This document shows, in pieces, positions 1-6,190 of a stretch of 12,824 nt of DNA. Source of the stretch: an uncultured Actinomycetes bacterium (GTDB lineage: Bacteria; Actinomycetota; Thermoleophilia; Solirubrobacterales; 70-9); NCBI GenBank assembly GCA_946479725.1, contig CAMLHB010000048.1, positions 1 to 12,824 on the forward strand, read 5' to 3'. The notes under the pieces are model-generated. The model had not been told where the DNA came from. It searched no databases and saw only the letters and a list, made by a program, of their open reading frames with translations. The position numbers and the translations under genes are program-made. The number at the start of each line of letters is the position of its first letter. Position 1 is the first letter of the stretch.

Positions 1-1
1 G

Positions 2-1234
2 AAGATGCTCTACGACAACGCGCTGCTCGCGCGGGCGTACCTGCACGGCTGGCAGTTACTGGGCCACCAGCGCTACCGGCGCGCCTGCGAGGAGACGCTC
101 GACTGGATGCTGCGGGAGATGCGCGGCCCCGAGGGCGGCTTTTACTCGGCCCTCGACGCCGACTCCGAGGGCGAGGAGGGCAAGTTCTACGTCTGGACCC
201 CCGACCAGATCCAAGAGGCCCTGTCCCACCACCCGAACTGCATCAACTTCGCTACCCCGCAGGTCGCCAAGTTGATGCAGTTCTGGGGGGTGAGCGAGCG
301 GGGGAACTTCGAGGGGAAGAACATCCTGCATCTGGCCGAAGGCGCCGAGGCCAAGGAGCCTGAGGGGTTCGCGGAGATGCGGAAGGCTCTCTTCGACGCG
401 CGGGCGCAGCGGGTCTGGCCCGGGCTGGACGACAAGCGCCTGACTTCCTGGAACGCCCTGGCAATCGCTGCGCTCGCGGACGCTGGTGCCGTCCTCGGCC
501 GCGAGGACTACCTCGAGGCCGCCCGCGCCTGCGCCGAGTTCATCCTCGACCAGCTGCGCGATGCCGACGGCCGTCTCCTGCGCACCTACAAAGACGGCCG
601 CGCCCACCTCAACGCCTACCTTGAGGACCACGCCTTCCTGCTCGAGGCCCTGCTGACGTTGTACGAGTCGACCTTCGAGGTCCGCTGGTTCGAGGAGGCG
701 CGGGCCCTGGCCGAGACGACGATCGAGCGCTTCGGTGACCCCGAGCGCGGCGGCTTCTACTCGACCTCCGCCGACCACGAGGAGCTGATCGCCCGCCGCA
801 AGGAGGTCGGCGACCACCCGATTCCCTCCGGCAACAGCTCGGCGGCGATGGGATTGCTGCGTCTCGCCGCCCTGACCGGCGAGCGCCGTTACGAGCAGGA
901 GGCCGAGGGTATCTTCCGTCTCTTCGCCGAGCCGGCCGTGCGGCACCCCGACGCCTTCGCCCACCTCCTGCGCGCCCTCGACTTCCGCCTCTCCCCCACC
1001 CGCGAGGTCGCCCTGGTCGGCGACGACCTCGGCGAGCTGGCCGCCGCCGTCCGCGAGAAACCCCTCTTCCACCTGGTCCTCGCCGGCGGCCCCGAGGGCA
1101 GCGACCAACCGCCCCTCCTCGCCGACCGCACCACCATCGACGGCAAGCCCGCCGCCTACGTCTGCGAAAACTTCACCTGCCAGCTCCCGGTCACGAGCCC
1201 TGAACAGCTCATTGGCGAGTTAAACCCCCTATAG
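2..1234 (+). CDS. YyaL/DUF255-family protein (thioredoxin domain-containing, SPATA20-like), C-terminal part
   Basis: The gene is cut by the left edge, and the reading frame is open from the first complete codon (K, then MLYDNALLARAYL). This opening matches the conserved 'FEKMLYDNA' segment that in this family lies after the N-terminal thioredoxin-like (DUF255) domain, so the Met at base 5 is not the start. The visible ~410 residues belong to the helical (alpha/alpha)6-barrel-like part. Typical motifs are GGFYSALDADSEGEEGKFYVW, GNFEGKNILHL, DDKRLTSWNALAI, YLEDHAFLLEALL and PSGNSSAA. The family is widespread; its biochemical role is poorly defined, and a sugar-epimerase-like fold has been suggested for the barrel. 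An odd segment, NCINFATPQVAKLMQF (about residues 78-93 counted from base 5), lies where homologues as I remember them have a shorter stretch, and it is encoded by a perfect inverted repeat (separate entry). The gene ends in TAG 20 bp before the end of convergent glnA. Family assignment is firm; function is not. Confidence 0.9.
   Translation, partial: KMLYDNALLARAYLHGWQLLGHQRYRRACEETLDWMLREMRGPEGGFYSALDADSEGEEGKFYVWTPDQIQEALSHHPNCINFATPQVAKLMQFWGVSERGNFEGKNILHLAEGAEAKEPEGFAEMRKALFDARAQRVWPGLDDKRLTSWNALAIAALADAGAVLGREDYLEAARACAEFILDQLRDADGRLLRTYKDGRAHLNAYLEDHAFLLEALLTLYESTFEVRWFEEARALAETTIERFGDPERGGFYSTSADHEELIARRKEVGDHPIPSGNSSAAMGLLRLAALTGERRYEQEAEGIFRLFAEPAVRHPDAFAHLLRALDFRLSPTREVALVGDDLGELAAAVREKPLFHLVLAGGPEGSDQPPLLADRTTIDGKPAAYVCENFTCQLPVTSPEQLIGELNPL
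235..283. repeat. Intragenic palindromic element (15-bp perfect inverted repeat)
   Basis: The arms GAACTGCATCAACTT (235-249) and AAGTTGATGCAGTTC (269-283) are exact reverse complements around a 19-nt centre. They lie wholly inside the YyaL-like reading frame and supply 16 codons (236-283). Because of the symmetry, the opposite strand also encodes a similar peptide (NCINLAT..VAKLMQF). The segment is less GC-rich than the surrounding gene and falls in a variable loop of the protein. This is what an in-frame palindromic repeat insertion would look like, comparable in principle to Rickettsia palindromic elements. That it is a mobile or repeated unit is inference, because only one copy is in the window. 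Confidence 0.75.
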
Positions 1235-1252
1235 CGAGACTAATTCGCCAAT
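1211..1252. terminator. Hairpin between convergent yyaL-like gene and glnA
   Basis: ATTGGCGAGTTA (1211-1222) pairs with TAATTCGCCAAT (1241-1252), 11 of 12 positions Watson-Crick plus one wobble, around an 18-nt loop. The stem includes the last codons of the left gene and lies just past the glnA stop codon (1255-1257). There is no U-tract on either side. It is probably a bidirectional terminator or 3'-end stabiliser shared by the two genes. Confidence 0.55.
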
Positions 1253-1254
1253 CG

Positions 1255-2604
1255 CTAGAGAATCGGTAGGAAGTTCTCTATCTCGTAGGGGGTGACCTGC
1301 AGCCGGTAGTCGTCCCATTCCTGCCGCTTGATCTCGACGAAGCGGCGGAAGGTGTGCTCGCCGAGGGTGCGCAGGACGAGCTCGGACTCGGCGGCGATCT
1401 CGACCGCCTCGCCGAGCGTCGCCGGCAGCTGCTCGATCCCCTGGTGGGCCAGCTCCTCCTGGGAGAGGTGGTACAGGTTCTGCTCCATCGGCTCGGGCAG
1501 CTCGTAGCCCTTCTCGACGCCTTCCAGGCCCGCCTGGAGCATCGCCGCGAAGCAGAGGTAGGGGTTGGCGGCGGGGTCGGGGCAGCGCAGCTCGGCCCGC
1601 GTCGCCCCCTCCTTGCCGGGGTGGTAGAGCGGCACCCGGATCAGCGCCGAGCGGTTGCGGCGCGACCAGGCGAGGTAGACCGGCGCCTCGTAGCCGGGGA
1701 CAAGGCGCTTGTAGCTGTTGACCCACTGGGCGAAGAGCGGCGAGATCTCGCGCGCGTGCTTCAGCTGCCCGGCGATGAAGGACTTCGCCACCGGCGAGAG
1801 GTAATAGGGGTCGCCCTCGTCGTAGAAGGCGTTTTTTCCGTCGCGGCTGAGCGACTGGTGGACGTGCATTCCGGAGCCGTTCTCGCCGAACAGCGGCTTC
1901 GGCATGAAGGTCGCGTGGTAGCCGTACTTCATCGCGTACTCCTTGACGACGATCCGGTACGTCATGCAGTCGTCGGCCATCTCGAGCGCGTTCTTGTAGC
2001 GCATGTCGACCTCGTGCTGGGAGGGGCCGACCTCGTGGTGGGTGTACTCGACGTGGATCCCCATCTTCTCCAGCGCCAGCACCGTCTCCCGGCGCAGGTC
2101 CGAGCCGGCGTCGAGCGTGGTCAGGTCGAAGTAGCCGCCCTCGTCGAGAGGCTCGGGCACGCCGCCCTCCGGCTTGGCCGAGCGGAAGTAGAAGAACTCC
2201 AGCTCCGGGCCGATGTTGTAGGCGTCGAAGCCGAGCTCTTCGGCCCTTTTCAGCGCCCGCCGCATGATCCAGCGCGGGTCTCCCTCGTAGGGGCCGCCGC
2301 CGGGGACCTCGATGTCGCAGAACATCCGCGCCACCGCGTCCTCCTCCGGCCGCCAGGGAAGCAGGGCGAAGGTCGCCGGGTCTGGCACCGCCAGCATGTC
2401 GGACTCCTCGATCGGGTTGAAGCCGGTGATCGAGGAGCCATCGAAGCCCATCCCCCCTTCGAAGGCGTCCTCGAGCTCGGAGGCGTTGACCGAGAAGCTC
2501 TTCAGCTGGCCGAGCACGTCGGTGAACCAGAGGCGGATGAAGCGGACGTCATGCTCCTTGACGAGGCCGATGACGTCGGCGGCGCTGCGGGGTTGATCGG
2601 CCAT
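1255..2604 (-). CDS. glnA: Glutamine synthetase type I (GSI-alpha-like)
   Basis: Makes glutamine from glutamate, ammonia and ATP in the cytoplasm; normally a dodecamer. 449 aa. Visible landmarks: GFDGSSI (53-59), EESDM (66-70), ELEFFYF with metal-ligand glutamates (134/136), HEVGPSQHEVD (190-200), MPKPLFGENGSGMHVHQS (234-251, ATP and glutamate site), the flap GYEAPVYLAW and the signature RVPLYHPGKEGATRAELRCPDPAANPYL. The length and the C-terminal block NLYHLSQEEL..LPATLGEA follow GSI-alpha (Bacillus/Thermotoga type) rather than the longer adenylylated GSI-beta. In Bacillus GS an arginine in the GFVRIEESDM segment (Arg62) mediates feedback inhibition; here the segment is GFNPIEESDM, so that Arg is Pro64, which suggests different feedback control. 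The ATG start is set by a clear AAGGAGG (plus-strand 2614-2620) 9 nt upstream. The gene is convergent with the YyaL-like gene and divergent from the AhpD-like gene. Confidence 0.97.
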   Translation of the reverse strand: MADQPRSAADVIGLVKEHDVRFIRLWFTDVLGQLKSFSVNASELEDAFEGGMGFDGSSITGFNPIEESDMLAVPDPATFALLPWRPEEDAVARMFCDIEVPGGGPYEGDPRWIMRRALKRAEELGFDAYNIGPELEFFYFRSAKPEGGVPEPLDEGGYFDLTTLDAGSDLRRETVLALEKMGIHVEYTHHEVGPSQHEVDMRYKNALEMADDCMTYRIVVKEYAMKYGYHATFMPKPLFGENGSGMHVHQSLSRDGKNAFYDEGDPYYLSPVAKSFIAGQLKHAREISPLFAQWVNSYKRLVPGYEAPVYLAWSRRNRSALIRVPLYHPGKEGATRAELRCPDPAANPYLCFAAMLQAGLEGVEKGYELPEPMEQNLYHLSQEELAHQGIEQLPATLGEAVEIAAESELVLRTLGEHTFRRFVEIKRQEWDDYRLQVTPYEIENFLPIL

Positions 2605-2673
2605 GCCTGGCTGCCTCCTTGGCTGGGGAAGGCCGCAACGATAGGCGAATGAACCGGAGCGGTGCAGATCGCC

Positions 2674-2701
2674 GTATTACGGGTAGAGAAATGTAATTCA
2701 A
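2674..2701 (-). promoter_or_regulatory. Probable glnA promoter
   Basis: On the minus strand, TTGAAT (plus 2696-2701) is followed after 16 bp by TAATAC (plus 2674-2679), a fair sigma-70-type -35/-10 pair. It would start transcription near 2667 and give a leader of about 60 nt carrying the glnA ribosome binding site. The -35 box is one arm of the palindrome ATTCAAG-TCGC-CTTGAAT (2696-2713). No convincing GlnR site was recognised. Confidence 0.5.
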
Positions 2702-2707
2702 GTCGCC

Positions 2708-2736
2708 TTGAATCCGTCCCCGGAACGAGGTATAAC
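2708..2736 (+). promoter_or_regulatory. Probable promoter of the AhpD-like gene
   Basis: TTGAAT (2708-2713), a 17-bp spacer and TATAAC (2731-2736) make a good -35/-10 pair. Transcription would start near 2743, giving a leader of about 90 nt. That leader holds six copies of GTAAG or GTAAAG between 2746 and 2796. The -35 box is the mirror image of the glnA -35 box. Confidence 0.55.
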
Positions 2737-2835
2737 TTACGTCAAGTAAGTAAGCGGCTAAAAGTAAAGTAAAGGCCACGTAAGGGCTCTGTAAAGCGAT
2801 TGCCGCCCCATGAAGAGCCCAGGAGCGAGAAGCAC

Positions 2836-3402
2836 GTGACGGTAAAAACCGCAGTGAGCAGATTCCAGATCCACGACGAGCTGACGGCGCCCGATGAGAG
2901 CGCTCCTCTCATCAAGAGCATTCAGGCCGCCGGCGGCGCGGTGACGAAGTTCGTCGGCGTGCTCGCCGGAGCGCCGGCCGTCCTGCGCGCGTACACGCGG
3001 ATGCGCTCGGAGCTGCGCGGCGGTGCCCTGCCGCAGGCGACGAGAGAGCGGATCGCGCTGGCTGTCGCCGAGTACCGCGAGGACAGCTACAGCATCGCCC
3101 AGCACGCGAAGTCGGCGCGCCGGGCAGGGCTCGGCCTCGACGAGGTCTCCAATGCCCGCAGCTTCACCTCCTCCGATCCGAAGGAGGCAGCGCTCCTGAC
3201 CTTCCTCAAGGAGACGCTGGATCCGGAGGGACCGCCGCCGCTCCACCTCCACGAGGAGGCGCGGGAGATCGGCTGGACCGACGAGGAGATCCTCGAGGCG
3301 GTCGCGCACCTGGCCCTGAACGAGTTCCAGAGCCTGATTGCGAGCGCCGCGGCGCTGCCCCAGGACCAGGGCGGTCCCAGGGCGCTCCCCTCAGCTGCGT
3401 AA
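2836..3402 (+). CDS. AhpD/carboxymuconolactone decarboxylase-like protein lacking the catalytic cysteines
   Basis: 188 aa from GTG 2836. This start is preferred because AGGAG (2821-2825) lies 10 nt upstream; the frame is open back to a TTG at 2800 that has no clear ribosome binding site. The all-helical pattern ATRERIALAVAEYREDSYSIAQHAKSARRAGL followed by DPKEAALLTFLKETL and WTDEEILEAVAHLALNEF fits the CMD/AhpD (peroxidase-related) fold. In redox-active members the core reads roughly E..xCxYC..xxH. Here the acid (EYRED) and the His (SIAQH) remain, but both Cys positions are replaced (D and S) and the whole protein contains no cysteine. A thiol peroxidase role is therefore unlikely; a decarboxylase-like or non-enzymatic role is possible. 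It is transcribed away from glnA. Family call is fairly good; function is open. Confidence 0.7.
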   Translation: MTVKTAVSRFQIHDELTAPDESAPLIKSIQAAGGAVTKFVGVLAGAPAVLRAYTRMRSELRGGALPQATRERIALAVAEYREDSYSIAQHAKSARRAGLGLDEVSNARSFTSSDPKEAALLTFLKETLDPEGPPPLHLHEEAREIGWTDEEILEAVAHLALNEFQSLIASAAALPQDQGGPRALPSAA

Positions 3403-3413
3403 GCGTTTGGAAA

Positions 3414-3474
3414 GGCCGGGGGTGGTACCCACCGGACAACAGCGGGGAGGGTCCGGTGGGCACCACCCCCGGCC
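3414..3474. terminator. Strong bidirectional hairpin terminator candidate
   Basis: A 24-bp stem, GC-rich, pairs 3414-3437 with 3451-3474 (23 Watson-Crick pairs and one wobble) around a 13-nt loop. It sits between the TAA of the AhpD-like gene (3400-3402) and the stop of the convergent secreted-protein gene (3493). No T-run follows on either strand, so it would act by stem strength alone or as a transcript-end stabiliser. Confidence 0.7.
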
Positions 3475-3492
3475 CTCTAGCCGCTGCGTGGG

Positions 3493-4221
3493 CTAGCCGC
3501 CCTCGACCAAGGTGGCGGTGTAGAGCAACCGCGCAGTGGTGTATTTGCAGGCATACGTCCTGCGGGTGCCGACTTTTTCCTGGGGTTCGCCCTGGCGGAT
3601 GTCGGTGGCGTTCTTGCAGGCGCCCTCTTCGCGGCTGGCGCGCCAGACATTGCTGGCGGGCAGGTTCTGGGCGAAGGTCGGGGCCCAGGTGGGGACAGTG
3701 AGGCCGATGATGTCGCCCTTTTCAACCTTGAGGTTGGCGCTGAACTTGACCGTCTGGCCGAGGTAGGGCGAGAGCACCTTGACCGAGCCCTGGCGGCGCA
3801 GGTTGTAGCGGGGCGGGTTGGTGCCGGGAATGCGGCGGAGGATCGCCAGGCGCGCCTGCGGCGGCGTCCCGAAGAAGCCGTTGAAGAAGGTCCGCTGGCT
3901 GTTCGTCGGCTGGGCCAGGGTCAGCGTCCAGGCCTTGATTCTGCCGTCGTGGGGGACGGCGAAGGGCAGCTTGGTCTGGCCGTTGTCGACCTGGAAGCCG
4001 GTGACGCTGCCGACCGCCTGGCAGGGCAGATCCGGGCAGGAGGGGTCGGGCTGAGTCGCGGTCTGGCCGAGGATCACGGTCGTGCGGCCGGGCGCGGCAT
4101 CGCCGCCGCTGGTCGTGACGGCGAGGAGGAGAAGGGAGACCGTGGCGGCCAGCGCCAGGGCCGTCCAGCGCCACCTCGACGCACCGTCGGTGGTGCTGAC
4201 TCCTCGCGAAAACCTCGGCAT
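3493..4221 (-). CDS. Secreted or membrane-anchored protein of unknown function
   Basis: 242 aa. I do not recognise a named domain. A positively charged N-terminus followed by a hydrophobic stretch (about residues 19-37, RWTALALAATVSLLLLAV) and a small-residue region (TTSGGDAAPG) indicates a signal peptide or single anchor, so the bulk should be extracytoplasmic. The mature part looks beta-rich (repeated VTGFQV, IKAWTLTL, VKVLSPYLGQTVKFSANLKVEKGDIIGLTVP). It has one cysteine pair near the start (SCPDLPC, 62/67) and another near the end (EEGACKN, TYACKY), which may form disulfides. The ATG start is supported by GAGGAG (plus-strand 4230-4235) 8 nt upstream. It lies 74 nt downstream of the RlpA-like gene on the same strand, with a hairpin between them, so co-transcription is possible but not certain. 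Confidence 0.8.
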   Translation of the reverse strand: MPRFSRGVSTTDGASRWRWTALALAATVSLLLLAVTTSGGDAAPGRTTVILGQTATQPDPSCPDLPCQAVGSVTGFQVDNGQTKLPFAVPHDGRIKAWTLTLAQPTNSQRTFFNGFFGTPPQARLAILRRIPGTNPPRYNLRRQGSVKVLSPYLGQTVKFSANLKVEKGDIIGLTVPTWAPTFAQNLPASNVWRASREEGACKNATDIRQGEPQEKVGTRRTYACKYTTARLLYTATLVEGG

Positions 4222-4245
4222 GAACGCTGCTCCTCTCGTCTTTGG

Positions 4246-4266
4246 ACGCTGCGAAAGACGCAGCGT
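4246..4266 (-). terminator. Short intergenic hairpin (terminator or attenuator)
   Basis: ACGCTGCG (4246-4253) and CGCAGCGT (4259-4266) are perfect reverse complements around a 5-nt loop. They lie between the RlpA-like gene and the following secreted-protein gene on the minus strand. There is no U-tract, so it may only reduce read-through or mark a processing site. Confidence 0.35.
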
Positions 4267-4295
4267 AGCCTTCGGAGCGGCCGGAGAAGGGCGGT

Positions 4296-4757
4296 TCAGC
4301 CGCTGCGGGCGCTGGTCGCGTCGCCGATCGCAACGGCGTAGCGGACCCGCCCCACGCCTTCGAAGCCGAGTGCGTCGCTGACCGCTTTGGTCAGGTCCCA
4401 GGCGCGCCCTTTGACGTAGGGGCCGCGGTCGATCACCTGGGTGACGACGGTCTTGCCGTGGTAGACGAACTTGACGGTGGTGCCGCAGGGAAGTTTCTTG
4501 TGAGCGACGCCCAGGGTGCCCGGGCGCAGCGTCTGCCCGCAGGCGGTTTTATGGCCCCAGAGGCCCGGCCCGTACCAGCTGGCGCCGCCGTAGCGCCAGG
4601 CGCCGAAGGTGTAGTCGCCTTCGACCGCGGATTCGGGGTTATAGCTGGAAGCGCCGCCCGTCGCTCCCTGGGCACCGGCGACAACCCCAGCGAAGAGGGC
4701 GAAGAAGGCAGCCAGGGCAAGTGCCCAGCGCACGGAGGTTTGGTTGATCGTCTGCAT
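4296..4757 (-). CDS. RlpA-like double-psi beta-barrel exported protein
   Basis: 153 aa. Residues 10-31 form a hydrophobic signal peptide or anchor (RWALALAAFFALFAGVVAGAQG). The DPBB domain follows from about residue 57: GASWYGPGLWGHKTACGQTL, LGVAHKKLPCGTTVKFVYHGKTVVTQVIDRGPY and GRAWDLTKAVSDALGF. The family aspartates are present in VIDRGPY (D110) and WDLT (D121), and Cys73/Cys91 could form a disulfide. RlpA-type proteins act on or bind peptidoglycan outside the membrane; whether this one cuts glycan strands cannot be told from sequence. The start ATG lies directly after GGAAAGAG, which is also the 3' end of the c-di-AMP riboswitch. Control of cell-wall remodelling by c-di-AMP through such a riboswitch is a known actinobacterial arrangement for cell-wall hydrolase and RlpA-like genes. 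Confidence 0.9.
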   Translation of the reverse strand: MQTINQTSVRWALALAAFFALFAGVVAGAQGATGGASSYNPESAVEGDYTFGAWRYGGASWYGPGLWGHKTACGQTLRPGTLGVAHKKLPCGTTVKFVYHGKTVVTQVIDRGPYVKGRAWDLTKAVSDALGFEGVGRVRYAVAIGDATSARSG

Positions 4758-4758
4758 C

Positions 4759-4895
4759 TCTTTCCAGGCGCTTGCGGGGTTAGCTGTCGGGCTCGCGCTG
4801 AAAGAGCTGCGCTACGCGGCCATCGCCGCGACTCGCCCCAACTACTTGGGTCCCCCGCTCCTCGCGTTATGTAAGGCGAAGATTCAGCGGAAGTT
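4759..4895 (-). promoter_or_regulatory. Cyclic di-AMP riboswitch (ydaO/yuaA class)
   Basis: Read on the minus strand, the leader of the RlpA-like gene contains the conserved blocks of this class. GGGGGACCCA plus TTGGGGCGA are encoded at plus 4833-4856. CTCTTTCAGCGCGAGC lies in the middle. CCCGACAGCTAACCCCGCAAGCG is encoded at plus 4769-4791, followed by CCTGGAAAGAG. Bases GGAAAG at the 3' end, which are also the likely ribosome binding site, can pair with CTTCC (plus 4889-4893) at the 5' end to close the aptamer. Ligand binding would thus be expected to hide the ribosome binding site and lower expression, in line with the known OFF behaviour of this class. End points are approximate. Confidence 0.94.
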
Positions 4896-4940
4896 GGCGC
4901 CAGATTAGCAAACGCTAAGACAGAAAAAGGTGCAGGCATA

Positions 4941-4968
4941 GAAGAGGCCCCCTTTCGGGAGCCTCTTC
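4941..4968 (-). terminator. rnpB terminator
   Basis: A 12-bp stem (4941-4952 with 4957-4968, one wobble) closed by a four-base loop lies immediately after the 3' end of RNase P RNA. On the minus strand a TTTTT run follows about 12 nt later. It also separates rnpB from the riboswitch-controlled gene. Confidence 0.8.
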
Positions 4969-5301
4969 CGTAGCGGGCCTGTAAGCCGGATCCTGTCTCG
5001 AGCGGCCATCTATCTATGCGGCCTACCTGGACCTCGCCGAGCCGGGTCGACGGTCCTGCTTGGCCTTGCACCGGGCGGGGTTTGCCTGGCCGCCGCGTCA
5101 CCGCGACGCCGGTGCGCTCTTACCGCACCATTTCACCATTGCCTGTACGCGACTCACGTGTGGCCGCGCCATCGGCTGTGTCATTTCTGTGGCACTTTCC
5201 CGCGGGTTTTCCCGGGTGGGCGTTACCCACCGCCCTGCCCTGTGGTGTCCGGACTTTCCTCGAGGGGTTTTCTCTCCCCCCGCGGTCCGCTCGGCCCGCC
5301 C
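4969..5301 (-). ncRNA. rnpB: RNase P RNA (bacterial type A-like)
   Basis: Catalytic RNA that removes 5' leaders from pre-tRNAs. On the minus strand it contains the universal GAGGAAAGTCCGG (plus 5249-5261), then ACACCACAGGGCAGGG and GGGTAACGCCCACCCGGG. Further on are CAGGCAATGGTGAAATGGTGCGGTAAGAG in pieces and CGCATAGATAGATGGCCGC. The 3' signature is GACAGGATCCGGCTTAC (plus 4981-4997). The ends pair as helix P1: GCGGGCC at the 5' end (plus 5293-5299) with GGCCCGC at the 3' end (plus 4973-4979). A promoter at 5306-5334 predicts the start near 5300, which agrees. Open reading frames that cross this region are spurious. Confidence 0.96.
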
Positions 5302-5305
5302 AACA

Positions 5306-5334
5306 AGAGTAGCTCCGCGGTCTTTCGGGGCCAA
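5306..5334 (-). promoter_or_regulatory. rnpB promoter
   Basis: On the minus strand TTGGCC (plus 5329-5334), exactly 17 bp, then TACTCT (plus 5306-5311). Transcription would begin about 6-7 nt later, at the base of helix P1 of RNase P RNA. The divergent dehydrogenase gene starts only about 25 bp behind the -35 box. Confidence 0.7.
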
Positions 5335-5359
5335 GCGGCGCGCGGATATGGTGGCGGGC

Positions 5360-6181
5360 ATGCGAACCGCGGTCGTCACCGGCGCCGGCAGCGGCCTCGG
5401 GCGCGCGATCGCGGCCGAGCTGGCCGGCCGCGGCTACCGGGTCCACGTCACCGACGTCGACGCCGGTGCCGCCGACCGGGTCGCCGACGAGCTCGGCGGC
5501 GAGGCGCGGGGGTCAGCGCTCGACGTCCGCGACGAGGCGGCCTGCCGCGGACTCGCCGAGTCGATCGGCCGCACCGGCACGCTCGACCTCTGGGTCAACA
5601 ACGCCGGAGTCTTCTTCAGCGGCCCGCCCTGGGAGCAGAGCGCCGAGCTGCGCCAGACGATGCTGGACGTCAACGTCACCGGCCTGATGAACGGGACGAT
5701 CGCCGCCCTCGGGCCGATGCGCGCCGCCGGCCGCGGCCACATCGTCAACGTCGTCTCCCTCGCCGGCATCGTCGCCGCCCCCGGCGAGGTCGCCTACTCG
5801 GCCAGCAAGCACGCGGCGATGGCCTTCACCGTCGGCGCCCTGTTCGACCTCCGCCGCACCGGCACCAAGGGCATCCACCTCTCAGCGGTCTGCCCCGACG
5901 GGATCTGGACGCCGATGCTCGAGGACAAGCTCGATGACCTCGACGCCGCCCCGTCCTTCTCCGGCCGCCTGCTGACAGCCGAGGAGGTGGCGAAGGAGGT
6001 CGGCAGGCTAACCGAGCGCCCGCGCCCGATCCTCATCGTCCCCCGCTGGCGCGGCCCCTTCCTGCGGTTCGTCGACCTCTTCCCGCGGCTCTCACTGCGG
6101 ATGCTGCCACTGGTGATGTGGGACGCACGTCGGCGCCAGCGGCGCTACAAAAAGCTGATCGAATCGGGCCGCTGGCCCTGA
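5360..6181 (+). CDS. Short-chain dehydrogenase/reductase (SDR)
   Basis: 273 aa, NAD(P)-dependent oxidoreductase of the classical SDR fold. The nucleotide-binding TGAGSGLG is at residues 8-15, D62 is in ALDVRDEA, NNAG is in LWVNNAGVFF, the catalytic Ser is in VVSLAG, and YSASK supplies the catalytic Tyr and Lys. The acidic end of beta-2 (HVTDVD) favours NAD(H). Substrate is not predictable. The C-terminal tail (FLRFVDLFPRLSLRMLPLVM) is hydrophobic and basic and may touch the membrane. The start is chosen at ATG 5360 because the first beta strand begins at once; ATG 5348, four codons upstream in frame, is equally possible, and neither has a strong ribosome binding site. The open frame reaching back to 5060 runs through rnpB and is not coding. 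The gene is divergent from rnpB and convergent with lexA. Confidence 0.92.
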   Translation: MRTAVVTGAGSGLGRAIAAELAGRGYRVHVTDVDAGAADRVADELGGEARGSALDVRDEAACRGLAESIGRTGTLDLWVNNAGVFFSGPPWEQSAELRQTMLDVNVTGLMNGTIAALGPMRAAGRGHIVNVVSLAGIVAAPGEVAYSASKHAAMAFTVGALFDLRRTGTKGIHLSAVCPDGIWTPMLEDKLDDLDAAPSFSGRLLTAEEVAKEVGRLTERPRPILIVPRWRGPFLRFVDLFPRLSLRMLPLVMWDARRRQRRYKKLIESGRWP

Positions 6182-6190
6182 TCGGTCGTT

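Noticed and set aside
56..1108. Long open frame on the minus strand across the YyaL-like gene
   Set aside because: Antisense shadow caused by high GC; composition (Val/Gly/Leu/Glu runs) is typical of such shadows and the plus-strand frame matches a known family.
1354..2652. 432-codon open frame on the plus strand opposite glnA
   Set aside because: Exact antisense of a clearly conserved glutamine synthetase; no family features of its own.
2674..2700. Possible GlnR box near glnA (TTAC and GAAAT motifs)
   Set aside because: Spacing and bases do not fit the actinobacterial GlnR consensus well enough to annotate.
2800..2835. TTG start at 2800 for the AhpD-like gene
   Set aside because: No ribosome binding site; GTG 2836 has AGGAG at proper spacing.
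5060..5359. N-terminal extension of the SDR gene back to 5060
   Set aside because: It runs through the RNase P RNA gene; the SDR fold starts at 5360 or 5348.
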